A stretch of DNA of 64,000 nucleotides, taken from positions 26,683,299-26,747,298 of the forward strand of contig CM032128.1 of NCBI GenBank assembly GCA_018894105.1, in the 5' to 3' direction. A program made the position numbers and the translations under genes. Under the pieces are notes generated by a model that searched no databases, had not been told where the DNA came from, and saw nothing but the letters and a program-made list of their open reading frames with translations. Numbering within the stretch: the stretch's first letter is position 1; each line of letters starts with the position of its first letter. The DNA is from Jacaranda mimosifolia (taxonomy: Eukaryota > Streptophyta > Magnoliopsida > Lamiales > Bignoniaceae). Shown one piece after another: positions 37,092-50,164 of this stretch.

Positions 37092-38684
37092 TTAGGTTAA
37101 GGAGAACTTGAGCTACACTAGGTTATGATCCTTCAAATGTGAAATTCTAATTGATTAGTGGAGATCGAGTCTGATTGTAGAGTTGAATAGAATATGAACT
37201 GTTAGGGCAATGCTAGACATTAAAATAGTCAAAAGTTATGACTGAGATGGCCAACCAGTGTATAACCTCTTACTTCTTGTGTGTCTGGCATATGATCTTA
37301 TAATTATTGTATAGGATGGTAATGTTTGAAATTCTACTATTATGTGAAAATATCGGTGAAGGTTGAATTCAATGAGCAGAAGGACTATTTAGAAAATAAA
37401 TTTATTCAATGGACGAAGCGTTATTTTGGAAATCAATATTGTGTTATCAATATGGACGTTTTATCTAACAAAATAGAGGATTATTTTAGGAGGAAATATA
37501 TTTAGGGAAGTGAATGATTACTTTGGGATGAATGACGATTATCCTATGCGCATGGTCAAGATTTAGGTGGTATGGTTATACGGAAAAAGGTTAGTATGAT
37601 GATGGTGAAAATTGATCCGCATGAAACGATAATAAATTGAAAAGCAAAAGATTGTGCATGCGATGAAGTCACTAAAACATTATTGAAATTGAGAGAAAAG
37701 TTGGAGTGTTGATTATGATATTTGATCAGTGGGACCAACACAAATTTGACAATAAATAAGGGAAAAGGGAAGACTACTTGTAAGATATTGTAAGAAATCG
37801 TATTGTAAGCTTAAGAAAAATAGTGTCATGCCAGCCATGAGTTGTCAGTAACTTATGTGGTAAATATGAAAGATTGAAAGGAGAATATCAAATAAGGACA
37901 TAGAGATAATTGAAGAGGGAGTTGATGATATTAAATAGATAGGATGAGATAGCAAGAGGATACTGATGTAATATAAGGAAAATTATGTGCAGAGAGCAAA
38001 GGCCAGTATTTTGATAAAGCATAATTCCTCAACAAAATTTGAGGATATCAAATAGATTGACGAATGCTAAGAACTAATGTTTTGGGAAATAGGAAATATG
38101 TACCCCAATCATGATGATAGCAATTTAAGATCATAGGTTATGAAAACTTAGAAACTAATTAATGATGAATAGATATATTTCCAGACCAACCAGTGTGCGA
38201 TCCAATATTCCAATGATGTCAAGCACGTGACTCTTTGAATTTCAAAAGTGTGAAATTTGGGAAAATATATCACGTAGAGATGTGTTTTGCGAGATCTTAG
38301 ATTTGTAAGTTGAGGATTGTCCCAAACGGAGTTGTATTTGGTAATTAGAAGGTCATTTAGGTTGATTAATATTTGACGAGTTTGTATGGTATGATTAAAA
38401 AAACATATTTATAAATTTGTCTGGTTGCAAAATGAAGGAGGATAGGAAAGAAGAGATGAGCATTGACGAGTTGGAAGAATAAAAGGGAAGGACAAGAATA
38501 AAAGGGAAGGACAAGAAAAAGGCCATTGTTAACATGGCGGGTACGAAATATGGATAGAAAATGGAATGAGGTTTATTGTCAATTAAGTGTATATGATCTC
38601 TCATTGTCTTCTTGTTGTTTGGGTGAAATGTTATCAAAATTGAAGAATCTACAATTTTTTAAAAATATTTTCTTTGTTGCTTTA
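37092..38684 (+). other. Leader/internal remnant of the 33644 element
   Basis: The leader block GATGGCCAACCAGTGTATAA (about 37246) matches the 11400 leader block, and a weaker second match lies near 38185. A 19-bp direct repeat AATAAAAGGGAAGGACAAG occurs twice in tandem at about 38477-38514. No gag or pol domain was recognised. The remnant ends at the MITE insertion. Confidence 0.5.
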
Positions 38685-38693
38685 TATTTTTAA

Positions 38694-39507
38694 GGGTGAA
38701 TTACATGTAGACCCCCTGAGGTTTGGCTTAATTACCAAAAAAACCCTCATTATTTTAAAAATTACATTTATCCCTCTAAACTTTGAAACTAAAATGTAAT
38801 GCTAACAGAAAGTGTAAAATGACCAAAATGCCCTTCCATTAAAAATTGAAAAAAAGAAAGAAAAAATAAAAAAAATTAATAGAAAAAGACAAAAATATCC
38901 TTGGACCTATTTGTAATATTTTTGAATTTATGAGGGTTTATTTAATATACTTTTATCACCTTCAAGAATTTAAATTTGTAACCTTAGATAATATATTTCT
39001 ATTAACTTTAACATATTTAATAATGACAAAATACTAAACGTATATAAAATAGTTTATTAAATTTTAGCAATAAATAAATAAAATAAGTAAAAATAAAAAT
39101 TTAAATCATTATTTACTATAATATAAAGGTGCATATATACAAATATATATAAATATACAATAAATACATATATATATACACACATAAAATACACCACCTA
39201 CCAATCCTCACTCTTACCTCTACCCCCACCCCTACTCTGGAATCCTGCTTGGCCATGGCCAATAGCTGCTTGACTAGGCGGCCATATTTGGCCATGGTCA
39301 GACTTAGTCCGAAATGAGGTCAGATACAACAAGGGCTTTTTTAGAATTTCACCTATTTAATGGCGCCAAGTCAAAACCATAACGGCAACTAATGGAAGAG
39401 ATTAAATGTTGGACGACAACAAAAGTTAGGGGGTAAATGTAATTTTCAAAACAAGGCATTTTTTTTGTAATTAGGCCAAATATCTGGGGTCTAGATGTAA
39501 TTCACCC
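38694..39507. mobile_element. Mutator-like MITE, 814 bp, with 9-bp target duplication
   Basis: Both ends are bounded by the identical 9-mer TATTTTTAA (38685-38693 and 39508-39516), the duplication size typical of Mutator-like elements. The terminal inverted repeats start GGGTGAATTACAT, share TAGACCCC and TTTGGC.TAATTAC, and continue imperfectly for about 100 bp. The AT-rich arms flank a GC-rich core (about 39190-39310) holding GGCCATGGCC and GGCGGCC. There is no open coding region, so it is non-autonomous. Confidence 0.9.
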
Positions 39508-39516
39508 TATTTTTAA

Positions 39517-40947
39517 AATTGTGATCCTTAGGAATCTAAGATTCTCAGATGATTACATGTTCCCAACTGTTTGGTTTTTAATAGTTGATTGATGTCGACT
39601 GCATTTTTAAAAACACATGGTGTTAGTTTGACCCTTTTTGGTATTTTATTCTAACATAGAAAATGTACCTGTCCAAACTGAAGAAGAAACTAAGAAGAAA
39701 AGAATAAGAATACTGCAAATTGCAAATTGTAGATGTATCGTCAAGTGTTAGATCAAGGAAGATAGTGTGAAGACCTTAAAGATAGGATAATGAAGATGGT
39801 GTATTGGAATGAACAAAGTTTATTGGTTTTTTTTTTTTTTTTGGTTGTAGTCTTTTTCATTGCCCATGCTACTTTTATTATCGTTGATTGGCAATGGTGA
39901 AGAGTAGATATTTAGTTGGTTTTTGCTTCAACTTTTGATTGTTGGTGGTGGTTGTAATCTTTTGCTTTCTAGTTGGTTGTTGAAAAATGATTGTTGGGTA
40001 CAAGAGCATTTATTAATGCTTTTGTAATTTATTTTTGTATCTACACCATAATATCAATTAAACGGTTATATATAAAATGGTCCAAGTTATCCTTCTAATG
40101 TTTCTTTTTCTCTTTTTTATTTTCAAAGAGAAGATGTATTTTAATTATTATAATATACTATAAAATCTAACCTAGAATTGTAATGGATTTTTAGTGGATT
40201 AAATACATTAATAAAAGTTAAAAACACTAATGTGCACTTAATTTGAGGGGTCTGAATATATCAATTCTTTTTACCTAGGGTGATTGCATGGCCTCTTTTG
40301 TTGACTTAGAAGGTTTGTATGGCCTCTTTCTTTTTTAAAGGGCATTCTAGATAATTTATACCCAATTTGCATCTCTTAGTTGCATCCTTAGTGCATGTTC
40401 TCCATTAGGAAGTATTCAACTCAATTTCAAAAAACACGAGGTACTTATCAAACTTTATTTTTATTTTATTTTTTTACAACAAGGGGTTTTGATAATTTCA
40501 ATTTTCACAAGGGCATAACGTGCATTTCCTCATTTGAAAATTAATTTTCACATATGTGTAGTTTTAGGACTACATAATTGCCATATTTATATTAAGCCCT
40601 TTGAAAGCACACTCTCTTCTAGGTAGTCACAACAAATCCAAGAAAATTATTAACTATATATGCATTTGGATTCAAGTTTAGCATGTTTCTTTATTGCGGT
40701 GATTGGAAGAAGAGGATCCATGTAAGTTGTGTGATTGTGGTATTAGGCTTCAGTTAAAGTTAATTAAGTAGATCAATTGAGTTTTTTTCTACACCTTATA
40801 CGGGTGTATTGCAATAATTTAAATACTCTATTTCAATTGATACTTATAGAAAAATATAACTATGAAGATATGAGTTGCTAAAGAAATCCTACGGCACTAA
40901 TTGAGCATGGCATATCCTGATAAAATCATTTTTTTGGTTATAAGGAA
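39517..40947. other. Unassigned AT-rich DNA
   Basis: No gene recognised. Text such as TTTTACAACAAGGGGTTTTGATAATTTC (about 40465-40500, quoted in parts: TTTTACAACAAGGGG then TTTTGATAATTTC) suggests the end of another old Mutator-like element, but no partner was found. A poly-T run lies at about 39824-39842. Confidence 0.4.
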
Positions 40948-42065
40948 TGTAACACCCCCAAATTTGACCTCTATGGTGCCCCATGCAGGATAACCCCTAA
41001 GTTAGGGTGCCACCAGTTCAGGCTTAAATCATGTGGTACGATATAATCGATAGGCCCATAAAATTTCAACAAACTCATAGATAACTACATACTTCAAACT
41101 TAAAGTAACACTACTAGAGTACCATGTTACATGCCAAGTATTCTCAACAGCATTCACCAATCTCAATTCTAAGCCACGATTAGCTACAAGCCCAAAGCGT
41201 CATCTCATGAAACACAATATATACATGCCATAGATCTTAGATTCAAGGCTTGACATATCACAACATATCTAAGTCAAAGCATAATGATTAGATGAATCCA
41301 TAAGCACATATAATCGCCTAATATATTACAAACATATCCTCTAGGCCAAGCCATAAGTTCATGTTCTTCACATAATCATGTCTGGGTAGAAAGTGTAAGT
41401 CGGAAGGACTTAGTGAGGGGAAGTATAACAAGCAGTAAAAAGGATCTATCGAAGAAACAGTGATTCAACATAATGTCAACTAACAAAATATTACAATTAA
41501 AAATACGAATATGCCAGATCATAAACATTGTCAAATTCAATAAATGGATAGACCACTAGTGGGTACTAGCTCGGGAGACTTCACCGTCGGCTCGTCTGGC
41601 AAGGTCATCTTTTCGATCTAATTCGAAAGACTTCACTGTCGGCACATTTGGCCCGATCATGTATCAAATCTAGTTTGGGAGACTTCACCTTCCTTATTGC
41701 TCCATGAATAGAGTAAAAATAAAATCAAACAAACCCAAGCATCGTATGCAATCCAAATAAACCAAAGCATAGCACGTGTGATACCAAATTTAACAAGTTG
41801 TTGGCCATTGTGACCTTATTACTCCCAGATCAAGATGTAATCGCTAATAACGAATACGGGTATAGGATAAACAAGATTTCCTTATCACTCCAAATCCCGC
41901 CACTCACAGACCGCTACTTCTAGCGACCTATGAGTCAGGATCATAGGTGGATACTAGCCAAAAGATTTGTCTCCGTCGGTCCGTTTCGCCCAGCCATTTT
42001 TTTGAACTTAGCCATAGGCCCAACTTCGCGTAGCGTCCTTCCAAGCCGATCAAAACCCATCATTT
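40948..42065 (-). repeat. Minus-strand gypsy LTR fragment, cut by CACTA element A
   Basis: Begins TGTAACACCCCCAAATTT and carries family blocks in minus orientation: AGGCTTAAATCATGTGG (compare 7722), AGTGGGTACTAGCTCGGGAGA (about 41553; quoted part AGTGGGTACTAGCTCG) and TCTAAGTCAAAGC (about 41268, compare 17445). It stops at 42065 where the CACTA terminus begins. The rest would lie beyond the right end of the window. Confidence 0.7.
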
Positions 42066-42480
42066 CACTACAACAAATTGCATTTCATGTAACAATGTTT
42101 TTTGTTACGAAGGTAAATTTCGTTGCAAATATTGTTTTTATCGTAATAAAGTTGAATTTTTGTTATTAAAATACTTATCTTGAGTAACAAAATAAAAATC
42201 TTGTAACCTTTAACTAATATTTGTTACATTAGATTGTTTATGTTTTATAACTAAATAAATATTCATTACGGAAAATGTCATTTTGTCACATATAATGTTT
42301 TTCGCCATTTAGGAAAGTTTATTTGTAATAAAATTGGGCATTTATTGTAATAGGAAAATGTTTGTTACAAATAAATTATATTGTAACAAAATGTCTCGTT
42401 ACTAAAGTTAAATTAATTTTCCCTCCAGAAATTCATTCCCTCCAAAATTCAACTGTACACAGTGATAACAATTGTTTTCG
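42066..42480 (+). repeat. Left terminus and subterminal repeats of element A
   Basis: CACTACAACAAATTGCATTT is followed by many short TTTGTTAC/GTAACAAA motifs in both orientations, the likely transposase-binding sites of CACTA elements. The reverse complement of 60045-59590 aligns with this region, including TTCATTCCCTCCAAA. Confidence 0.75.
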
Positions 42481-43880
42481 TTACTAAATATAAATGGCAA
42501 TAACTTAAAGAAGTTGTTAATTGGGGCTTGATTTAGTTTTATAATTGGACTTGACCAAGGTTTTAATTAGTGAGTTATGCCTTATTATAAGTATTGGACT
42601 TGAACAAATTTGAAGTGAAAGAATTGCTTAATTGGGCTAATTTCATTATAGAATTCGGCATTACAATTTTTTTTGTTAATTACGTGTTGAACTAGAATTC
42701 TTTTAAGGTTGGAGTTTTAAAAAACTTATAGTAAATTATTTTTAAGTTAGCCTGTCATTTAAGAAATAGATTTGACTAAATTTATGGTGAATTAATTGGT
42801 TATTTGGGCTTTGTTTTAAGAGTTGGTCTTCAACAAATTTGAATTGACTAAATGATTTGTTGGCTTTCTTTAAAGAATTGATCTTGAGAAAAAAATTTAG
42901 TGAATAAATTATTGAGTTTCTCCCCCCCCCCCCCCCCCCAGGAATTTGATGATGAACAAATTATAGGTGGATTAACTTGTGAATGAGGCTTTCATCTTGA
43001 GAAATAAGCTTGACCAAAATTTGACTAAATACATTAATTGAGCATTAGCAAGTTTTGTTTTATTGATTGGGGTTTACCAGTTTTATAGTAAATTAGTTTA
43101 TTTGTTTAAAAATTGGGCTTGACATTAATTTAAAAATTAATTAATTGAGTTTTACCAACTTGCTTTCTATCAATTTGGGTCCATTAATTTTTCAAGGAAT
43201 ATTCTTTGTTTAAGAATTAGGGTCGACATTAACTTAAAGAGTTGGTTCATTGGTTTTCTCTAATTTATTTCTAAAAATTGAGCTTCACCAAAAATTATAT
43301 TGAATTGGTTAACTACGCTTTTTCTAAGAATTAGATTTCACCAATTTTTATTATAATAATTTAAAAATTGGTTATTGTGCTCTTTCAATTTTTTAATTAA
43401 TAATTGTGTTTGATCAAATTTTTTAATAAATTGGTGAATTATACTTCAATTAAGAATTACTTTATCAATGTTTTTAATTATAAATTAGTGAATTGGACTT
43501 TATATAATAGTTGGTCTATTTTTTAATTTAAAGAGTTGGTTAACCTGGCTTCATCCAATTACTTCTTTTTTATAATTGGGCTTGACAACTTTTAAGTGAA
43601 TTGGTCTTCACATCAATTTAAAACTTCACCAACCATTTTTTTTTTAATTGGACTTGGTAATTTTTTGGTGAGTTAGCAAATTTCACATTCTTAATGAATT
43701 AGTCTTAACATAGTTTATAAATTCAGTTAATTGGGCTTCATCAAAATTTTTTTTCTATTAAGACCAATTTTTTAGAACATTAGTAAATTGGGCTTTCTTC
43801 ATGAATTAGTCTTCACATTAATTTAAAATTTTGGTTAATTAGGTTTCACCAACTTCTTTTTTATTAAATTGATTGACTAA
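42480..43880. repeat. Degenerate repeats around AATTGGGCTT...CCAATTTT
   Basis: The phrase AATTGGGCTTGACCAA and its variants recur about every 100 bp, separated by AATTAGTTAATTGG-like text. It looks like an old, heavily decayed tandem array inside the arm of element A. Part is shared, inverted, with 59360-59590. No coding potential. Confidence 0.55.
42922..42939. repeat. Homopolymer of 18 C
   Basis: Uninterrupted C18 in very AT-rich surroundings. Length may be unreliable as sequenced. On the other strand it is G18, which could form a quadruplex. Confidence 0.9.
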
Positions 43881-44130
43881 TTTTGCAGTTAATTAGTAAG
43901 AGTAGTTTACGGTGCAATCTTGATTGTACATGCGTCAAGTGAGGAATGTACAAATGTACTTAATTTAAGCCGTTTGATTTAAAATGTGAAATCATAACAT
44001 TTTATTTTAGTGATTAGTTGGTAACATAATATGTACATTTAACCTATTACTTGTATGACTGGCCCATGATCGATTATAATCATATCTTAACGATTCATTG
44101 TGTTAAAAACTTATTTAATTTAATCAAATA

Positions 44131-46500
44131 GCAAATTTGTCTTTTCGGTCCCACAATTTAACTGGGTATGCACTGTTAATTCTAAACTTATGGTATTGAA
44201 CATTTTTAATCCAAATTTTATAAATTTTTAAACAGGTTTAGTCATTCATTCAATTTTTCGTTTAAAATTTTGATGGAAATCATTATCTATTTATGAAAAA
44301 AATCCCTAAACTTGATCTATTTATGAAACAATCCTAGAGAGAAAATTACACTTTTAGTCCCATAGTTTAACTATGAGTACACTGTTGGTACCAAACTTTT
44401 GCCACTCAACACATTTAGTCCAAATTTCCTATTTTTTTAACACTTTTAGTCCTCCGCCTTCAATTTTCATTAAATGTTGACGGAGACTGTTAAAATAGAA
44501 AAAATTAATTACTCACAGACCCTTAAAGTTTATCCACTTACAAAAAAACCCACAAATACTTAAAAATATAAAATATTCATTAACATTCATCACAAAATAT
44601 TAAAAAACAAAAAGCTAAAAATGCAAATTACATAAAACCTCATAAGGTTTGGTTGTTCTAGTTCATTTTTTGACAAAAATGACATGGACCTTTTTGTAAT
44701 ATTTCCCACATCAAGGAGTATAATTTTAACATTGTTTAAATTACTCATAAAGATATAAATACATTTTATTATGAGTAAAATTTCTTAAATATTGAATAAT
44801 CTTTAAATTCAAGTTGAATTAAAAAAATAAAATTTAATTCATAAACATATCTAAAGTAATTTAAATCAAATTCAATTAAATGTATTTATTAATTAAATAA
44901 TAAAATAAGTAAGAAATTAGAAAAATTAAATCCATCTCATAAATAATAAATTTTATAATTTTAAATTACATACTTAATAATATCAAAATAATAAATGTAT
45001 GTAAAATAATTTAGTTAGATTAAATTGAATTTATTTATTAATTAAGAAACAAAATAAGTAAAATTAAGTTTATTTATTAACTAAATAATATTGATAAATG
45101 TAATTAAGTTTATTTATTAATTAAAACAAACAATTAAAAGATAAAAATAAAATTTAAAACTATCATACTAACAATATAATATAATTTCAAATAAGTATTT
45201 TATTATTTTTATAATTATAATCATTTTCATATAAAATTTAAATCATTTTGAACAATGCAAATTGATAATATCAATTAAATGAAACAAATAAAAAAACTAA
45301 CTATTTTTAATAATATTAAAATAGGACTTAATAATATGTAGAAATACAAATCATATTCAAAATAATTTTGATTAAATTTATAAATTAGTTAAAAAAAATG
45401 AATAAGTAAAAAAATAAAAAAAAATGAGAACTTGTTTTCCTCCCAACCCCCGTGCCTACCACCTCCCCCATCCCCCATTGCCCCCAGCCAAAACATCCTC
45501 CCCCAACCCCTGCACCAGCCTACTTCCTCCCCACCCCCGCCAGCCCATGGCCAAGTTGGTCGTGGCCAGATCTGGAGCCTAGCCATGGCATGCCCCTAGC
45601 CCTGCAGCCGTAGGTCGTGGCCGGCCGCCAACCAGTTGCTGGATTCGGATTTTTGTGGAGTTGGGGATGGGGGCAGGATATATATATACATATTTATATA
45701 TAATATACATGTGTATATATACACGTATATGTAAATATATTATATTTTGAATATATTTTTTATAGAGATTTTGTGTAATTTTTTTTAACTTTTCTATTTT
45801 TTAAATATTTTTTGATGAATGTTAATGAATATTTTATATTTTTAAGTATTTGTGGGTTTTTTTGTAAGTTGATCAAACTTTAAGGGCATGTGAGTAATTA
45901 ATTTTTTTCTATTTTAATAGTCTCCATCAACATTTAACAAAAATTGAGGGTGGAGAACTAAAAGTGTTAAAAAATTAAGGAATTTGGACTAAATGTGTTG
46001 AGTGACAAAAGTTTGGAACTAACAGTGTATACATAGTTAAATTGTGGGACTAAAAGTGTAATTTACTCAAATCATAGAATATGAAATATTAATTTAATCC
46101 TCATTAAAAGATGAAAAAATAAAAAGTTAAAAATTAAATATAAAAAAAATTCTCCACAAAAAATATTTTAAAATAATATATATTTACATATATGTGGATA
46201 TATATGGACATCTATATATTATATATAACTAGATATATACACAAATAAATACATATATATATATATAAATGTGTATATATATAACCCATCCCCACCCCCA
46301 ACCACCAACAAAATTTGATTGCTGTGGCCGACAGCCGCTCGACCAATCGGCCAGATCTGGCCATGGCCAGGCGGCTAACCGTTTATGGGCTAGTGGGAAA
46401 GGAGTGGGGTGGGATGGGGAAGTGGGAGTTGTGGGATGGGGGTAGGTGGGGACAACAGTGGTGTTAGTAGCTGGGTGAGGAAGATTGACTTTTTTTTTTT
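44131..46500. mobile_element. Partial Mutator-like MITE, host of the nested one
   Basis: A left arm (44131-44338, starting GCAAATTTGTCTTTTCGGTC) and, after the nested element, further arm plus GC-rich core (46079-46500, with GGCCAGATCTGGCCATGGCC). The arm text CCCACAATTTAACTGGGTATG parallels the nested element's terminal repeat, so both belong to one superfamily group. No right terminal repeat was found. Confidence 0.5.
44339..46069. mobile_element. Mutator-like MITE with about 300-bp terminal inverted repeats
   Basis: The left arm (GAGAAAATTACACTTTTAGT...) and the reverse complement of the right arm (TGAGTAAATTACACTTTTAG...) pair for roughly 300 bp, through AACACTTTTAGT and TTAATGAATATTTTATA. 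Flanking 9-mers AATCCTAGA (44330-44338) and AATCATAGA (46070-46078) match at eight of nine positions. The GC-rich core (about 45430-45670) contains CCATGGCC, GGCCAGATCTGG and GGCCGGCCGCC. No protein is encoded, so it is non-autonomous. Confidence 0.8.
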
Positions 46501-46949
46501 TTTTTCAATTTTTTACTTATTTATTTTTAATTAAATGTTAATTTACTCAAAGTATTTTAAATACATCTATGTTTTTATATATTATTAAGTATTAATCTAA
46601 AATAATTATTTTTACTTATTTTATTTATTTAAAATTTATTAAATTATTTTGTAAAAATTGATTTAAACTATATTAGAATTATCTTAAAATGATTAACATT
46701 AATTAAGTGCTTATTTGAAATTAAATTATATTGTTAGGAAGATAGTTTTAGATTTTATATTTATTCTTAAATTTTTTTATTTTAGTTAATAAATAAAGAT
46801 AATTATAATTAACTATATTATTTTAAATATATTTATTATTTTAATATTATAATATATAGAATTCAAAATTATAAAATTATATAATAGATTTTTTTAAAAA
46901 ATACCTTTTTATTATTTTTTAAAAATATTTACCAAGCACTTAATATACT

Positions 46950-48264
46950 AAATGCGAACCAACAACTTGTTGTAGAATTAACAATAACTTATTGTATAAA
47001 AATATATGTCATTTAATTTAATGATACTTTATATAAAGTAAATACTAGAATACTTCATATTTAATTTCTTCCAAAAATTTGATTCCCTCTAATAATGAAT
47101 TCTCTTCAAATTTTTTTTATTCCTCTAAATTTTAGCTCCTCCATCAATTTTTTTTTTTATAAATAATTTATAGCAAACTTAATTTCTTTTATCCTAGATT
47201 ATATGATGAATTAGCATATAATTTTTTAAATTATTGAATGACTTTCTATTATAGTTAAAGTAGTATTAAATTTTGGACTTATAAATTTTGGTGCTTAAGA
47301 ATTTAATTTTTTTATTATAATTTATTACAATATTCTATTAGAAAATTTCTAAAAACTCCTTAAAATAAATAGTTAAAGGCAACAAATAAGTGAAATGGTC
47401 ATATATACCTGAATAGCAAAAGAGAAGAAATAAATCTAGTTTACTATAGTACTTAATGAAAAGAAAACGGTCCGTAAAGTTAGGCTTGCTAATGTTACAT
47501 CGTTTTCTAATTGTTGTATTGACTAGGTAAAGATCTTCATAAATTATAGATATTTATATGTTAATCGTGTGTACATTTTACTACATAAATTGCTAAAATG
47601 AATATAACTTTCCTGAGCTAATATAGTGTAATGAAAGTATTAACTTAGATTATATTATTATATATAATGATTATTAACTTTCATGGACTTGAACAAGTTG
47701 TTCTTAAGAATTAGTTGGTCTACAAATTATATTTCCTTCAAAAAAATAAGTTTCCCTCCAAAAATGAATTCCCCTATTATTTTTTTATTCCCTTCAAATT
47801 TTAGCTCCTCCCTCCATGCATTTTGTGTATAAATAGCATATACAAAAATGATTTGTTTTATCTTATATTATAAGATGAATTATGATGTATTATTCTGGGG
47901 GTTAAAATTTTAATTCTATTCTTTGTAATTATTTATTAGGACATTGTTTTTCAACAAAAAGATTTTAGAAAAATTGTTTATAAATTTTAAAAACTTTAGT
48001 CTTTATGTGTAATTAATTTCATTTTAAAAATTTAAATATTCTGTATTGATAATATATTGATGTGGACAATTTGAATATGCATTTATTGAAAATTTTCTAC
48101 TCTTACTTAACGCAAATTATTGTGAAATTGATCAACTGGTATAATGCTAACATAGTTAGAAAATTTGAAATTATTTTGAAATACTCACGACATTATAATA
48201 TAAACTTTCTAACATAGTTATAACTTTAATAAAATTATTTTTTTATCTCCATATTTTTAATTAA
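46950..48264. repeat. Left arm of a large inverted repeat
   Basis: Matches the reverse complement of 56085-57370 over its length with moderate divergence. Shared words include ATTCCTCTAAATTTTAGCTCC, AACTCCTTAAAATAAATAGTTA, TCTAGTTTAC, GAAAAGAAAACG and ATTGTCCACATCA-type text. It is the internal continuation of element A's left end. No genes. Confidence 0.75.
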
Positions 48265-49575
48265 ATTATGAAATACTTTTTGTTTCATCTCCATTTAAGT
48301 ATTGTAATATAATAAATTGAAATGCATTTACATAAAATCGAGCTCAACGATTTAGTTCCCTATGACAACGAGGTTGGGGCTCCTTTACCATGCATTGATC
48401 AAGTGATTCAATTTAATTTATTTATTTTAAAGTATATTCTCATAAATCTTCTTTCATCCCCTTTAAATTTAAAAACTAATTAATTTTAGTTTTTGTATTT
48501 TTATTTCTGTAATTTATTCTATTTTTTCATTTTTGTATATATTATATATAAATAGATATAGATTATATACATATATTTATCAATATATAATGTATATAAA
48601 TATATATGGTGGTGTGGTGGAGAAATACATGACATAAAACTTTAGTAAATACTTTAATACTTTTTATAGTATAATATATATAAACAATGTTAAGTTTTCT
48701 AATAGCATTTATATAAACAAATAAAATTGTTTTTACACCAATCAGATTTACCCCTAGGGCTTTACTAATAAATATATATTATATTATTAAACATAAAAAA
48801 ATAAAATTATGTAGTTGATTCTTTTTGAAATAATAATAACAATAATAAGGTTGAAGTAAAAGTAGCACTTTTCATAGTTTGGTTGACAAATTAAACAAAA
48901 CCAAATTGAAAACTCTAGCAAAAGCTAGATAAAAAATTTTTAGTATCTAGTTTCTTTTTAAATATTAAATTATTATAACATTAAATTTCAATAAAATATA
49001 AAATATATCTTCAAACATAAATTCAATAAATCTTTTTAATTCATTAATATAAAAGTCTAAAGACACTTCAGGCACCTCCACTAACATAAAACTAAAATAC
49101 ACGTGTGTGCACGTGTAGTTGTTCAGCAACCACATTGTGCAAAAGGGTGAAGAAAACAAAATAATAAAGCATTTAAAAAATAAAAAGAGTGAGAAAAATA
49201 TGCCAGGGTACTTTGCTTCCTGCAATGAGACAGTCAGCTACAGTTGGTTGAAAGATAAAATCACATTTAATCTAAGTTTGGAATCCGATACTGTGGACTC
49301 AGGAACAGGTTGCTCAAGGAGACTGTATTTCACACATTTCTCCTAATTTTCTTCCCCTTTTGGAACTAGATTTACCGCCTAAACAAAAATTTGCTGCCTC
49401 CTCACCGTTTACTGTTCATCAACATTGTTCACACCGATTCTGCCTGCTAACTATTCACCGGTGCTGCCTGCTCACTGTTCACCATGCTGTCGCTCTCTCA
49501 TCTCTCACTAAATGGCTTAAATATCCCAAAGCCTAAGATCAAGATGATCGCTGAACCACATAAAATAGTGGATTG
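48265..49575. other. AT-rich interior of element A, nothing coding recognised
   Basis: Contains one less AT-rich patch with repeated CTGCCTGCTAACTATTCACC/CTGCCTGCTCACTGTTCACC text (about 49440-49490). Transposase N-terminal and catalytic domains expected upstream of 49576 were not found, so they have been deleted or have decayed. Confidence 0.4.
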
Positions 49576-50164
49576 ATTGTGGAAGGGGAGCACAATAATG
49601 AGGCGGTAGAGTTCTATGACTTCTCAACTGAAGTATTAGAGCTCACATATCTTTGTGGTTACAAAGTGGTATTATTTTAGTGTGAGTAGTTCAATATTGG
49701 TAGCAAACCACAATAAGATAGGATAAACATTTTGTCAATATTAATATAAGATCTCAATGGTGCAAAGATAATCCATGCGTGTTGCCACTCCAAGTGCAAC
49801 AAGCTTTCTACATCTATGACACTAAGTTTGGTAATAATTGGCGAATTGTGTAACATATACACTATAGGCATCTTTGGAATCTTCCTGAACATGAACAACC
49901 AAATGTAATAGATAAGAGTAATGCAAAATTGGGGGCTTAGATTAATGCATTTCAGCATCACGATTCAAATGGGGATGCAACAGTATTGGCAAATGATGAC
50001 ATTGATTTGAACTATTTAAATAGAGAAGATATTGAGCCTGATGCTATAGATGAAGATGTTCTGAATGGCATTAGAGAGCATGGATGTGATGTCGAATATG
50101 ATTCATGTGATGAGGAAGATGAAATATTAAATCAATATTTTGATGAAGATGATATTCATACTTC
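49576..50164 (+). pseudogene. CACTA transposase C-terminus (TNP2 type, DUF4216 region)
   Basis: Frames read VEGEHNNEAVEFYDF, then LTYLCGYKVVLF-stop-CE-stop-FN, then (after a shift) NPCVLPLQVQQAFYIYD and NNWRIV. This matches the plant TNP2/DUF4216 pattern of a Y-x-G..LFKCxW core, a DPFVLA.QA.QVFY block and a W.VV ending. Stops and at least one frameshift make it non-functional. The acidic tail (DEEDE-type, an open frame from 49986) runs straight into element B at 50165. Confidence 0.75.

Noticed and set aside
48965..49346. ORFs on both strands of 48965-49346
   Set aside because: AT-rich interior of the CACTA element without any similarity that I recognise to transposase or host proteins.
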